Origin: SIG440 sp045120135
GTDB lineage: Bacteria; Bacillota; Clostridia; Monoglobales; Monoglobaceae
Assembly (NCBI GenBank): GCA_045120135.1
Contig: JBGVEN010000010.1
Location: 186,001-250,000 of the forward strand
Length of the DNA stretch: 64,000 bases
Direction: 5' to 3'
In this document: positions 1 to 8,329 of the stretch, piece after piece
Numbering within the stretch: the stretch's first letter is position 1
Layout of the letters: each line of letters opens with the position of its first letter
Notes under the pieces: generated by a model
What the model saw: only the letters and a program-made list of their open reading frames with translations
Databases searched by the model: none
What the model was told of the DNA's origin: nothing
Position numbers and translations under genes: made by a program

Positions 1-277
1 AGTCTTTAAGCATTTTTGAAGAACAGGTTGTTCGTATGTCTTTAGTGCAAATATTGTCCTTAATAGCAAAAGGAATACCGCAAAGAGTGGAGGTGTTTCC
101 TTCGGCTATCTTTTTATCTGCAAGTTCTGCGGCTTTAAGCGCTTCGTCTTCACATACAGTGTTGTATGCGCCGAGCTCGGTGTTGGCATTAATTTTATTT
201 AAATATTCTTTTGTAAGCTCAACGGATGAAATTTGTTTATCGTCGAGTTTTTTTCTCAATTCTGAAATTGTTGTCAT
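1..277 (-). CDS. gatA: Asp-tRNA(Asn)/Glu-tRNA(Gln) amidotransferase subunit A, N-terminal part (cut by window edge)
   Basis: Translating the minus strand from the ATG at 277 gives about 92 residues beginning MTTISELRKKLDDKQISS and reaching a LCGIPFAIKDNI segment. That segment is the start of the amidase-signature domain and carries the first catalytic Lys of the Ser-cisSer-Lys triad. GatA hydrolyses glutamine and passes ammonia to GatB for transamidation of mischarged tRNA in the cytoplasm. It lies 15 nt downstream of gatC in the usual gatC-gatA order, and a GAGGTG ribosome site precedes the ATG. The rest of the gene, and presumably gatB, lies left of the window. Confidence 0.93.
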   Translation of the reverse strand, partial: MTTISELRKKLDDKQISSVELTKEYLNKINANTELGAYNTVCEDEALKAAELADKKIAEGNTSTLCGIPFAIKDNICTKDIRTTCSSKMLKD

Positions 278-292
278 ATTTTCACCTCACAG

Positions 293-577
293 TTAGTCAA
301 CGATTTTGGGCACAACAAATTGGTTCATTGCAACCTGTGGACCGTTTTTGACAATTCCGTCCATATTATCAAATGTTTCAATGTTGTCGGCACGGAGTTC
401 TGAAAAAGGAACAGCGTTTGACATATCAATGGGATTATATTCAAAATCCGAGTCACCGATGGTATCCATAAGATTGATTATATCGGTCATTTCCTTTTGA
501 TAATCCAAAAGCTCATCTTCGGACAAGTGCAGTTTTGAAAGCTCGCATAGAAGCTTCAGGTTGTCCATTGAAAGCAT
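293..577 (-). CDS. gatC: Asp-tRNA(Asn)/Glu-tRNA(Gln) amidotransferase subunit C
   Basis: A protein of about 94 residues with typical GatC features: an N-terminal helical stretch (CELSKLHLSEDEL), a middle with acidic and Pro residues, and the NAVPFSELRAD segment. GatC stabilises the GatA-GatB complex. The frame extends to a GTG at 586, but that lies 1 nt from the AAAGGA ribosome site. The ATG at 577 is about 10 nt from it, so I chose 577. It is the first gene of a gatC-gatA operon and has its own extended -10 promoter just upstream. Confidence 0.92.
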   Translation of the reverse strand: MLSMDNLKLLCELSKLHLSEDELLDYQKEMTDIINLMDTIGDSDFEYNPIDMSNAVPFSELRADNIETFDNMDGIVKNGPQVAMNQFVVPKIVD

Positions 578-602
578 AAAAGTCACATCCTTTAATTTAT
601 TA

Positions 603-611
603 ATTATACCA
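603..611 (-). promoter_or_regulatory. Extended -10 promoter for gatCA
   Basis: Read on the minus strand the site is TGGTATAAT, a TG-N-TATAAT extended -10. No good -35 box stands 17 nt upstream, which is tolerated for extended -10 promoters. Transcription would start near 596, leaving a short leader before the gatC ribosome site. Confidence 0.55.
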
Positions 612-768
612 TTTTGTATTTTACCATTTTTAAATTATTTTTGCAATAGATAAAAACATTTTTATCCAATTAATATCGAAAAAAACAAAGCTATATCAAA
701 AAATATATTAGAAGCAAAATATGCAATAATTTGGTCAATAAAAAGGAAGTTTTTTGTCAACAGAGTTG

Positions 769-797
769 TTGACAAAGAAATATGTATTGTGTAGAAT
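769..797 (+). promoter_or_regulatory. Sigma-A promoter for the M20 peptidase gene
   Basis: TTGACA at 769-774 and TAGAAT at 792-797 are separated by exactly 17 nt. Transcription should start near 804, about 33 nt before the start codon. The region between this site and gatC is AT-rich with no other recognisable feature. Confidence 0.8.
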
Positions 798-836
798 GAG
801 GATAGTTATATAATACTGAAAGGTGGGGTAAAGCTA

Positions 837-2078
837 ATGAATTTAATGGAATTGATTGAATCTCGAAAAATTGAACTTTTTGAAATTCTTTCCAATTTGA
901 TAAAGATTGATTCGCAAAGCTCTTGTGTTGGTGGAAATGAAAAGAAAGTTGCTGAGTATATTGCAAAAGAAATTGAGGGAATGGGCTATGCCGCAGATGT
1001 TTATTCACCGCTTGATATTCCCGGCATGACTGAACATCCTGATTTCTGGCCGTTACATAATCTTAATGACAGCTATAATGTAAGTGCTGTTATCCCGGGA
1101 AAAGACCATACAAAGCGTATTATGCTTGCAGCTCATAACGATACAGTTGCAGTTGGAGACAGAAAGAACTGGACGGTTGACCCGTTTGGCGGTGAAATAA
1201 AAGATGGAAAAATCTGGGGCAGAGGTGCGTGTGATGATAAATACGGCATTGCAACAGGGTTGTTTTTGATTAAAATATTCAAAGACGAAGGAATAAAATT
1301 CCCTTGCGATATAGTGTTTACCGCATATTGTAACGAAGAATATGGCGGTAGTCACGGTGCACTTGCGGCATGTCTTAGATACCCTTGTGATGATGTAATT
1401 AATATGGACTGCAAAAACTTTGAAATCTGGAGCTGTGCCGTTGGTGGTGAAGAAATGCGTGCTCATATTAAGGCTAAGGAATCGGTTGACGATTGCGGAT
1501 TTATGTTCGACGGCTTAAGAATTTTAAAGGAAGAGTTTGAAAAATTCCGCGAAAACCGTTATGCAGAGCTTAAAGCTCATCCGGAATATGACAATACCAA
1601 TATTCCGGATGACTCGGTACGCTTTTTAGAAATAAAAGCAGGAAATGCAGGCGCTGATCTTGGTACTGCATCAGTTGAAGTTTGTTACTATGCTGCAGCA
1701 ACAAAAGAAGAAATAAACAAGGAATTTGACGAAATGGCAAAACGTCTTAACGAAAGATTAAGACCCATTGGAATTGAATTTGCCGGATTTAAGAAAGAAA
1801 CACGCTTTTTCCATTTTGGCAAAACCGAAAAAAACAATCCTGTTATAGAAAAACTGATAGCCGCTGCCAAGAAAGTATCTGGCAGAGATATTGAACCTTG
1901 TGGTTCCTGCCAGTCAGACTTATCAATTTTCTTAAAATATGGAAGTCCAAGAGCAATCTCCTTTGGTGTCGGCAGGGATTTCGGCGCCTATGGTGGAGCT
2001 CATCAGGCAGACGAGTATATTGAATGTGACCGCCTGCTTGAATTTGCCAAAATAATGGCAGAATTCTTTACAGAATGA
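837..2078 (+). CDS. M20-family metallopeptidase/deacylase
   Basis: A cytoplasmic protein of 413 residues with no signal peptide, in the ArgE/DapE/carnosinase-like M20 superfamily. The two-zinc site is visible: H100 and D102 in AAHNDT, D133 in RGACDDK, and the E167-E168 pair in YCNEEYGG, where the first Glu is the general base. A second GxxxxDxGT-like segment and a late His (GGAHQADE) complete the pattern. Family members hydrolyse dipeptides or N-acyl amino acids. The substrate cannot be told from sequence. It precedes a NagZ-like glycosidase by 43 nt with no terminator between, so the two are probably cotranscribed. AAAGGTGGGG lies about 9 nt before the ATG. Confidence 0.85.
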   Translation: MNLMELIESRKIELFEILSNLIKIDSQSSCVGGNEKKVAEYIAKEIEGMGYAADVYSPLDIPGMTEHPDFWPLHNLNDSYNVSAVIPGKDHTKRIMLAAHNDTVAVGDRKNWTVDPFGGEIKDGKIWGRGACDDKYGIATGLFLIKIFKDEGIKFPCDIVFTAYCNEEYGGSHGALAACLRYPCDDVINMDCKNFEIWSCAVGGEEMRAHIKAKESVDDCGFMFDGLRILKEEFEKFRENRYAELKAHPEYDNTNIPDDSVRFLEIKAGNAGADLGTASVEVCYYAAATKEEINKEFDEMAKRLNERLRPIGIEFAGFKKETRFFHFGKTEKNNPVIEKLIAAAKKVSGRDIEPCGSCQSDLSIFLKYGSPRAISFGVGRDFGAYGGAHQADEYIECDRLLEFAKIMAEFFTE

Positions 2079-2121
2079 AAACTAAAATTTTTATAAAATA
2101 ATTAAAACGGAGGAGCTACTT

Positions 2122-3798
2122 ATGGCAAAACCAAAACTTTCAGAACTTACATTAAGAGAAAAAATCGGACAAACAATTCAGATGCAGTCTGGTTTTTTGA
2201 TGAATATGGAGGATATGGAGGGTTATCTTAAGGAGAATCCAATTGGTAATGTGTGGCATACCTGTAACACAGCTATGACAACGGTTAACCTCGCAGATAT
2301 TGAAATTGATAAGCCTGAGGACAGTACATATTATCGTAAATGGACTCAGAGAATGACAAAGGCTCTCAGAATTCCACCGCTCTTTACAAACGACAATCCC
2401 GGTAAAGCGCATGCTACCGATATGGTGGACCTTGTGAGCGTTGCTGTTGTTGGTGCTAACGGTTCGGAAGAGGTAGCTTATGAATACGGAAAGTATCTTT
2501 CATATAACTGCAAGGTGCTTGGACTTAACAATACCTGGTCGCCTAATGTTGACCTTCCAAACAGATTTTCTGCGGTTTCATTAATGCGTCAGATTGCAAG
2601 TGACCCCGAAAAGCTGGTTAAGCTTTCACTTGCATTTATGCGAGGCGCTCAGGATAACGGCATTGGTATGTGTGCTAAACACTTCCCAGGTAAAGATGCT
2701 ATCGAATACCGTGATAATCACTTCTCGGACGAAATCATTCGTGACAGCAAAGAGGAATGGATGAAGCGTCAGGGTAAGGTATTCCAGCAGATGATTGATG
2801 GCGGAGTATGGTCTATTATGCCTGGTCATCAGAGCTTCCCTGCAATTGACAGCCGCAAGGTTGGCAACCTCTATATGCCTACAACTCTTTCGTATAATAT
2901 TCTGACAAAACTCCTTAAAGAAGAAATGCATTTTGATGGTGTTGTTGTTACCGACGGTATCGGTATGGCATCACTTAAGATTGCATACCCCGACAAGGAA
3001 GATTTGTATGTTGCACTTCTTAATGCAGGTAACGATATTCTTCTCAATGTTAAGGACTTCGATTATATTGATATTATTGAAAGAGCCGTAAATGATGGAA
3101 GAATCTCAATGGAAAGAATTGACGACGCAGCTCGCAGAGTTATAGATATGAAAGAAAAGATGGGTCTGTTTAATGATAATCAGCCTGAAGAAATGGTTCT
3201 TACTGATGAACTTAAAGCAGAAATCCGTGAATTTAACAGAAAAGCTGCAGAGGGTGCACTTGTACTTCAAACTAACAACAGTAAACTGCTTCCGGTGGAC
3301 CCGAAAAACGTTAAGAACGTTGCCATTATTTGTTTAACCCATCACGCGCCATTCTTTAAAAATCTTGAGGATATGAAGGCGGAATTTGAAAGACGCGGTA
3401 TGAATGTTAGACTTCAGAGAAGAATCGACTCATACGAAGAAATGCACGAAATTGCAGAGGAAAACGATTTAATTATCTATGCATCGTATGTTATGCCCCA
3501 CGCTCCTATGGGTGGCAGTGGTCTGTTCTGTGAGGAATGCGGAGCGCTGTTCTTTGCACTTAACGAGGGTAAGGAAAAATCGATTGGTGTGTCTATGGGT
3601 GTTCCGTATGTATTTTATGATTATTTTGTAAATATGGACCCGTTTGTTCATGCATTCAGTGCTTGTACAGAATCTCAGGAAGCGTTTGTGAAAGCAATTT
3701 TCGGCGAAATTCCATTTACCGGTGAGTATCAGTATGATAAGCCCTGGGAAGAGGATGAGAAGAAAATTCAGGCTGCAATTGCTGCATCAAAGCAATAA
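2122..3798 (+). CDS. NagZ-like glycoside hydrolase family 3 protein (paralog 1)
   Basis: 558 residues, no signal peptide, so cytoplasmic. Residues 1-350 form a GH3 barrel: KHFPG at 186-190, the candidate nucleophile D278 in VVVTDGIGM, and D198-N-H200. The last matches the Asp-X-His acid/base dyad known from NagZ N-acetylglucosaminidases. The loop between KHFPG and the dyad lacks the usual HGDT residues, and TNDNPGKAH replaces the common DQEGG segment, so this is a divergent subgroup. An alpha/beta C-terminal domain of about 200 residues follows. Likely role: removing a beta-linked N-acetylhexosamine or other sugar from an imported glycoside or cell-wall fragment. A close paralog lies at 4865. 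Confidence 0.8.
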   Translation: MAKPKLSELTLREKIGQTIQMQSGFLMNMEDMEGYLKENPIGNVWHTCNTAMTTVNLADIEIDKPEDSTYYRKWTQRMTKALRIPPLFTNDNPGKAHATDMVDLVSVAVVGANGSEEVAYEYGKYLSYNCKVLGLNNTWSPNVDLPNRFSAVSLMRQIASDPEKLVKLSLAFMRGAQDNGIGMCAKHFPGKDAIEYRDNHFSDEIIRDSKEEWMKRQGKVFQQMIDGGVWSIMPGHQSFPAIDSRKVGNLYMPTTLSYNILTKLLKEEMHFDGVVVTDGIGMASLKIAYPDKEDLYVALLNAGNDILLNVKDFDYIDIIERAVNDGRISMERIDDAARRVIDMKEKMGLFNDNQPEEMVLTDELKAEIREFNRKAAEGALVLQTNNSKLLPVDPKNVKNVAIICLTHHAPFFKNLEDMKAEFERRGMNVRLQRRIDSYEEMHEIAEENDLIIYASYVMPHAPMGGSGLFCEECGALFFALNEGKEKSIGVSMGVPYVFYDYFVNMDPFVHAFSACTESQEAFVKAIFGEIPFTGEYQYDKPWEEDEKKIQAAIAASKQ

Positions 3799-3819
3799 AA
3801 ACAACTTAATTTTTTAGGG

Positions 3820-3862
3820 AAAATGCACCGTTTTTATATCAAAAATGCGGTGCATTTTTTTT
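3820..3862 (+). terminator. Rho-independent terminator after the first GH3 gene
   Basis: Stem AAAATGCACCG (3820-3830) pairs with CGGTGCATTTT (3848-3858) and runs into a T tract. It ends the peptidase-GH3 operon before the AraC-type regulator. Confidence 0.8.
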
Positions 3863-3882
3863 GAAAAATACAAAATGAAACT

Positions 3883-3911
3883 TTGACTTTTCTGTGTATC
3901 TGTGTTAATAT
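3883..3911 (+). promoter_or_regulatory. Sigma-A promoter of the AraC-type regulator
   Basis: TTGACT at 3883-3888 and TAATAT at 3906-3911 with a 17-nt spacer. The -10 box overlaps an in-frame GTG at 3902, which argues that the gene starts further downstream, at 3935. Confidence 0.75.
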
Positions 3912-3934
3912 TAAAGTGCAAAGGAGATGGTAGT

Positions 3935-4768
3935 GTGTTTGATGATTCTTTTAAGAAGCTATATGAAAATGTACCTGTTGCCGTATGGACATACAAGGAT
4001 ACGACCCTGTTTACCGAAATTCATAACCACGCTGAAATTGAAATTGCGCTGAAAACAAAGGGCCAAAGCAAGTCTACAATTTGTAATAAAAAATTTATTT
4101 CAAACCCGGGGGATATTGTTTTTAAAAACCCTTTTGAGGTTCATTCGTCAACACCGATAACCCAAACAGGCTCAGGATGTTGTATCTGTTTTGACTGTTC
4201 ATTGATTGCCGATGAAAGCATAGGGGAGATGCTGAAAAGTGAAAAAATGAGAATAGCCAACATTATACCGGCAAAAGATGTAAATAATGCAGAAATACAA
4301 AGACTTTTTATGAATATAGTAGATTGCTTTGAGAGAAAAGGTCAATATATGTTGCTTGAAATTAAGACACATATTTCGATGCTGATTGTGTTTTTGCTGA
4401 ATAACGGATATGTAAAAACAATTGATAGTCCGAAAAAAGATGAAATTTTTTATAAAAAGGTTTTCCAGTATATATCTCAAAACTATACACAGAACATAAC
4501 ATCAAAGGATGTTTCTGATGCACTTTCCTATAACCACAGTTATTTTTGCAGAAAGTTCAGAAAATGCTTTGACCGCCAGTTTAATGATTATTTAAATATG
4601 TACAGGGTGTTTGAATCCCAAAGGTTATTTTTGAATAAAGAAAAAACCATTACCCAGATTGGGGTAGAATGCGGATTTAACAGTCAGGTATATTTTACTA
4701 AGTGCTTTAAAAAGCATATTGGTGTGTTACCATCTGATTATAGAAAAAAAGTAAATGCAGATATGTGA
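3935..4768 (+). CDS. AraC/XylS-family transcriptional regulator
   Basis: About 277 residues. The N-terminal half looks like a cupin-type sensing domain (FTEIHNHAEIEIALKTKG, PGDIVFKNPFEVHS). The last 100 residues hold two helix-turn-helix motifs: ITSKDVSDALSYNHSYFCRKFRKCF, read here as two parts, and ITQIGVECGFNSQ-YFTKCFKKHIG. I place the start at GTG 3935, 8 nt after AAGGAG; an upstream in-frame GTG at 3902 lies inside the promoter. The gene sits between two paralogous GH3 genes and probably senses a sugar and controls one or both. Confidence 0.85.
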   Translation: MFDDSFKKLYENVPVAVWTYKDTTLFTEIHNHAEIEIALKTKGQSKSTICNKKFISNPGDIVFKNPFEVHSSTPITQTGSGCCICFDCSLIADESIGEMLKSEKMRIANIIPAKDVNNAEIQRLFMNIVDCFERKGQYMLLEIKTHISMLIVFLLNNGYVKTIDSPKKDEIFYKKVFQYISQNYTQNITSKDVSDALSYNHSYFCRKFRKCFDRQFNDYLNMYRVFESQRLFLNKEKTITQIGVECGFNSQVYFTKCFKKHIGVLPSDYRKKVNADM

Positions 4769-4864
4769 ACAAGTCAATGTGGTAGTGTACATTAAATATA
4801 TATCGGTGTAAAATTTAAGCGTTTCAAAAATATGCCTATATACAGGCAAAAATGGAGGAAAGAA

Positions 4865-6505
4865 ATGGGAAGAAAACCAGAACTTTCAGATTTTACTTTA
4901 AGAGAAAAAATTGGACAAACCTGTCAGATGCAGTCGGGATTCCTGATGAATATGAAGGATATGGAAGCATATCTTAAGGAAAATCCTATCGGTAATGTAT
5001 GGCACACCTGTAACACTGCTATGACAACAGTAAATCTTGCTGACCTTGAGATTGATGAACCTCAGGACAGTACATATTACCGTGAATGGGCAAAGAGATA
5101 TGCCAAAGCGCTCAATATTCCGCCGCTGATTACAAATGATAATCCCGGTAGAGCACACGCAACAGACCTTGTTGATATTACATCTGTTTCACTTCTTGGT
5201 TCTGCAGACAGCAAGGAGCTTTTTGAAGAATATGCTGAATATCTGGCGCTGAACTCCTATGCAATCGGCGTAAACAGCACATGGTCACCTAATGTTGACA
5301 CACCCAACTTCCGTATTGGCGGTTTTCGCCAGTCATCATCTGACCCAGACAAGCTCATAAAGCAGGCAAACTGGACGGTTGCGGCTGCACAGAAGCGTGG
5401 CATTGCAATGTGTGCAAAGCATTTTCCTGGTCCTGATAAGTTTGACTACCGTGACAGTCACTTTGTCAACAATATGAATCGAATGACTCTTGATGAATGG
5501 TTTGAAGGTCAGGGTAGAGTTTTTCAGGAAGTTATTGATGCAGGCGTATGGTCAATTATGCCCGGACACCGATCATTCCCCAACGTGGACAATTCAATGA
5601 TTGCCGGAAACTATACCCCCACAACCCTTTCATACAAGGTTCTGACAGAACTTCTTAAGGGCAGAATGGGCTTCAAGGGAGTTGTTGCCACAGATGCAAT
5701 TGAAATGGCGGCTCTCAAGACTGCATATCCCGACAAGGAGGATTTGTTTGTTGCACTTCTTAATGCCGGTAACGATATCCTTCTTAATGTAAAGCGTCTT
5801 GACTATATTGATATAATTGAAAAGGCAGTTGCAGACGGCAGAGTATCAATGGAAAGAATTGACGATGCTGCAGGCAGAGTTATTGAAATGAAGTGGAAGA
5901 TGGGACTCTTTGATGCACCTCAGCCTGATGTTGTTATGACCGAGGAAATCCGTGAAAGAATCCGTGATTTCAACCGCAGAGCATCCGAAAAATCCCTTGT
6001 TCTTCAGTGCGACAGAATAAATCAGTTGCCTCTTAATAAAGACAAAATCAAGAATGTTGCAATTGTATGTGCGGCACATCACGAACCTTTCTTTAAGGGA
6101 CTTTCAAAGACTAAGGAAGAATTTGAAAAGAGAGGCATAAATGCAACCCTTATCAGAAGACTTGAAAGCTATGAGCAGATTGAAAGGATTGCAGAAGAAA
6201 ATGATTTGATTCTCTATGCAACCTTTGCAGGTCCCCATGCACCAATGGGCGGATACGGACTTTATGCCGAGGAATGTGGTGCATTCTATTTTGCACTTCA
6301 CGCAGGCAAGGAAAAGTCAATCGGTGTTACCTATGGTTGGCCCTACATCTATTATGATTACTGTATGAATATGGATACCTTTATCCATGCATTCAGCGGT
6401 TGTCCGGAATCACAGGAAGCAGTTGTGAAAGCACTTTTCGGTGAGCTTGGCTTCGAAGGCGAGTTCCCATATGATAAGCCTTGGGAAGATGACTTTAAAT
6501 TCTAA
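4865..6505 (+). CDS. NagZ-like glycoside hydrolase family 3 protein (paralog 2)
   Basis: 546 residues, cytoplasmic, and closely similar along its whole length to the GH3 protein at 2122, so a tandem duplication. It has KHFPG at 185-189, the D197-S-H199 dyad and the nucleophile D277 in VVATDAIEM. The loop (KHFPGPDKFDY) differs from paralog 1, which may mean a different substrate. Start: ATG 4865, preceded by GGAGGAAAG. An in-frame ATG at 4832 has no ribosome site and would add an extension absent from the paralog. It follows the AraC regulator by about 100 nt and has its own terminator. Confidence 0.8.
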   Translation: MGRKPELSDFTLREKIGQTCQMQSGFLMNMKDMEAYLKENPIGNVWHTCNTAMTTVNLADLEIDEPQDSTYYREWAKRYAKALNIPPLITNDNPGRAHATDLVDITSVSLLGSADSKELFEEYAEYLALNSYAIGVNSTWSPNVDTPNFRIGGFRQSSSDPDKLIKQANWTVAAAQKRGIAMCAKHFPGPDKFDYRDSHFVNNMNRMTLDEWFEGQGRVFQEVIDAGVWSIMPGHRSFPNVDNSMIAGNYTPTTLSYKVLTELLKGRMGFKGVVATDAIEMAALKTAYPDKEDLFVALLNAGNDILLNVKRLDYIDIIEKAVADGRVSMERIDDAAGRVIEMKWKMGLFDAPQPDVVMTEEIRERIRDFNRRASEKSLVLQCDRINQLPLNKDKIKNVAIVCAAHHEPFFKGLSKTKEEFEKRGINATLIRRLESYEQIERIAEENDLILYATFAGPHAPMGGYGLYAEECGAFYFALHAGKEKSIGVTYGWPYIYYDYCMNMDTFIHAFSGCPESQEAVVKALFGELGFEGEFPYDKPWEDDFKF

Positions 6506-6520
6506 AAATCTCCTTATTTT

Positions 6521-6549
6521 AAAAGGAACAGCAAAATGCTGTTCCTTTT
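6521..6549 (+). terminator. Terminator after the second GH3 gene
   Basis: Perfect stem AAAAGGAACAGC (6521-6532) with GCTGTTCCTTTT (6538-6549) around a 5-nt loop, followed by a T-rich run. Confidence 0.8.
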
Positions 6550-6557
6550 GTTTATAT

Positions 6558-6596
6558 TATGTAACATAATGAAATGTTAGGTATTAACCTAACATT
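6558..6596. promoter_or_regulatory. Inverted repeats upstream of the amino-acid transporter (candidate operator)
   Basis: A 9-bp inverted repeat, AATGTTAGG (6573-6581) with CCTAACATT (6588-6596), has a 6-nt centre. Just before it is a near-palindrome, TTATG-TAA-CATAA (6558-6570). No T tract follows, and both lie 44-82 nt upstream of the -35 box at 6640. They fit a protein-binding operator better than a terminator. Confidence 0.45.
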
Positions 6597-6639
6597 AGGT
6601 TGTAATAGGAGAGGTAAAAAATTTTTTGTCAAAAAACTA

Positions 6640-6668
6640 TTGACTTTATCGATTTAGTGTGCTAAACT
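6640..6668 (+). promoter_or_regulatory. Sigma-A promoter of the amino-acid ABC transporter operon
   Basis: TTGACT at 6640-6645 and TAAACT at 6663-6668 with a 17-nt spacer. The start codon follows at 6710 after an AAAGGAG site. Confidence 0.7.
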
Positions 6669-6709
6669 AATAAAGTAATTTATAGAAAATACATAAAGGA
6701 GTATTTAAA

Positions 6710-7498
6710 ATGAAAAAATTTACAAAAGTTGTATCAATTGTTCTTTCAGTTATGATGTTGATTGTTCTCTTTGCTGGCTGTGGTGCTGAAAAGGCTACAT
6801 CAGACCTTGCATTTGTTGAGGATAACGGCAAAATGGTTATAGGTTACACAATTTATGCACCTATGAACTATGAAGAAAACGGTGAACTCACAGGTTTTGA
6901 TACTGAATTTGCTGAAGCTGTTTGCGAAAAGCTTGGTGTTGAACCAGAATTTGTTGTTATTGACTGGGATAACAAATTCCTTGAACTCGAATCAAAGAGT
7001 ATTGACTGTATCTGGAATGGTATGACAATTACCGAAGAAGCAAAGCTTAATGCATCAGTATCTAAAGCTTATGTTAAGAATGCTCAGGTTGTTGTAATGA
7101 ACAAAGACAAAGCAAATGACTATAAAACAGCAGAGGATATGAAGGACCTCAAGTTTGTTGCTGAAGCAGGTTCTGCAGGTGAAGCGGCAATTAACGACAA
7201 TGGTCTTAACGCAAACTATACAGCAGTTACAGCTCAGTCAGATGCACTTCTTGAGGTAATGAGCGGTAGTGCAGATGCTTGTGTTATTGATATTACAATG
7301 GCAAACGCTATGACCGGTGAAGGCACAAGTTATGCAGCACTCACATCTGTTTGTGAACTTACAACCGAAGAATACGGTATTGCATTTAGAAAAAATTCAG
7401 ACATTACCGAAAAGGTTAATGGTATAATGGACGAACTTAAGGCTGATGGTACACTTGATAATCTTGCCAAGAAGTACGAGCTTACACTTGCGTTCTAA
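6710..7498 (+). CDS. Polar amino-acid ABC transporter, substrate-binding lipoprotein
   Basis: 262 residues. Lys-rich N terminus, hydrophobic segment and the lipobox LFAGC (Cys near residue 24) mark a lipid-anchored extracellular binding protein. The mature part is a family 3 (SBP_bac_3) fold: IGYTIYAPMNYEENGELTGFDTEFAEAV near the start and the EYGIAFRKNSD motif near the end. The family captures polar amino acids or derivatives such as cystine; specificity is not readable here. It is the first gene of a binding protein-permease-ATPase operon and is separated from the permease by a strong hairpin. Confidence 0.9.
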   Translation: MKKFTKVVSIVLSVMMLIVLFAGCGAEKATSDLAFVEDNGKMVIGYTIYAPMNYEENGELTGFDTEFAEAVCEKLGVEPEFVVIDWDNKFLELESKSIDCIWNGMTITEEAKLNASVSKAYVKNAQVVVMNKDKANDYKTAEDMKDLKFVAEAGSAGEAAINDNGLNANYTAVTAQSDALLEVMSGSADACVIDITMANAMTGEGTSYAALTSVCELTTEEYGIAFRKNSDITEKVNGIMDELKADGTLDNLAKKYELTLAF

Positions 7499-7525
7499 TT
7501 TAAATTAAGACGAAAGTAAGAAAAC

Positions 7526-7558
7526 TACCGGGATTGCGTCTTTATTGCAATCCCGGTA
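7526..7558 (+). other. Intra-operon hairpin between binding-protein and permease genes
   Basis: A perfect 12-bp stem, TACCGGGATTGC (7526-7537) with GCAATCCCGGTA (7547-7558), around a 9-nt loop. No T tract follows, so it is unlikely to be a full terminator. It probably protects the upstream mRNA or partly stops transcription, giving more binding protein than membrane components. Confidence 0.7.
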
Positions 7559-7612
7559 TGTGTGCGTATAAATAAATTTTCACTTTAAGATATACGGAAA
7601 GGTAACGACATT

Positions 7613-8317
7613 ATGTTTGCAAATGTTACATTAAGCTTATTCGAGGGATTTGGGACAACTCTTGAGATTTTTGCGTTAACCCTTTTATTTGCTCTGCCAT
7701 TAGGCCTTATAATAAGCTTTGGTTCAATGAGTAAAATATCACCGATAAAATGGCTGATTAAGCTGTTTATCTGGATTATTCGTGGCACACCTCTTATGCT
7801 TCAACTTATTGTTATATATTATGGACCAGGCTTGATTGGTTCAGCTGCAACCTCAAGAGTTCTTGCGGGCAGTACCAGTTCAATAGATTTGTTTCTTTCA
7901 AATTGGGAGTGTTTTGATAGATTCTTGGCAGTTATGATAGCATTTGTAATTAACTATGCCTGCTATTTTTCGGAAATTTACCGAGGCGGAATTGAAAGCA
8001 TTGCTAAAGGTCAGTACGAAGCTGGTCAGGTTTTGGGACTTAACAAGTCGCAGGTGTTTTTCAAGATTGTACTTCCTCAGGTGATTAAGCGGATTATTCC
8101 ACCAATGAGTAATGAAATTATAACTCTTGTTAAGGATACTTCTCTTGCAAGAATTATTATGGTTTATGAAATTATCTGGAATGCTCAGAAATTTATTAAG
8201 TCTGACGGACTTTTGTGGCCGCTTTTCTATACGGCGGTGTTCTATCTTGCATTCTGCGGACTTCTCACAATTCTTTTTGGCTACATAGAAAAGAAGTTTA
8301 ACTATTACAAAGGTTAA
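7613..8317 (+). CDS. Amino-acid ABC transporter permease
   Basis: 234 residues of the HisM/GlnP type with about five hydrophobic segments. The EAA loop is visible as the EAGQVLGLNKSQVFFKIVLPQ region, which contacts the ATPase. RGTPLMLQLIVIYYGP near residue 60 is typical of the polar amino-acid permeases. It lies in the cytoplasmic membrane and works with the lipoprotein at 6710 and the ATPase at 8330. The start at ATG 7613 has an AAAGG site upstream. Only 12 nt separate its stop from the ATPase gene. Confidence 0.9.
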   Translation: MFANVTLSLFEGFGTTLEIFALTLLFALPLGLIISFGSMSKISPIKWLIKLFIWIIRGTPLMLQLIVIYYGPGLIGSAATSRVLAGSTSSIDLFLSNWECFDRFLAVMIAFVINYACYFSEIYRGGIESIAKGQYEAGQVLGLNKSQVFFKIVLPQVIKRIIPPMSNEIITLVKDTSLARIIMVYEIIWNAQKFIKSDGLLWPLFYTAVFYLAFCGLLTILFGYIEKKFNYYKG

Positions 8318-8329
8318 GGGGGTGCAAAA

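Noticed and set aside
3902..3934. AraC-type regulator starting at GTG 3902
   Set aside because: That codon lies in the spacer/-10 region of a good promoter; GTG 3935 has AAGGAG at 8 nt.
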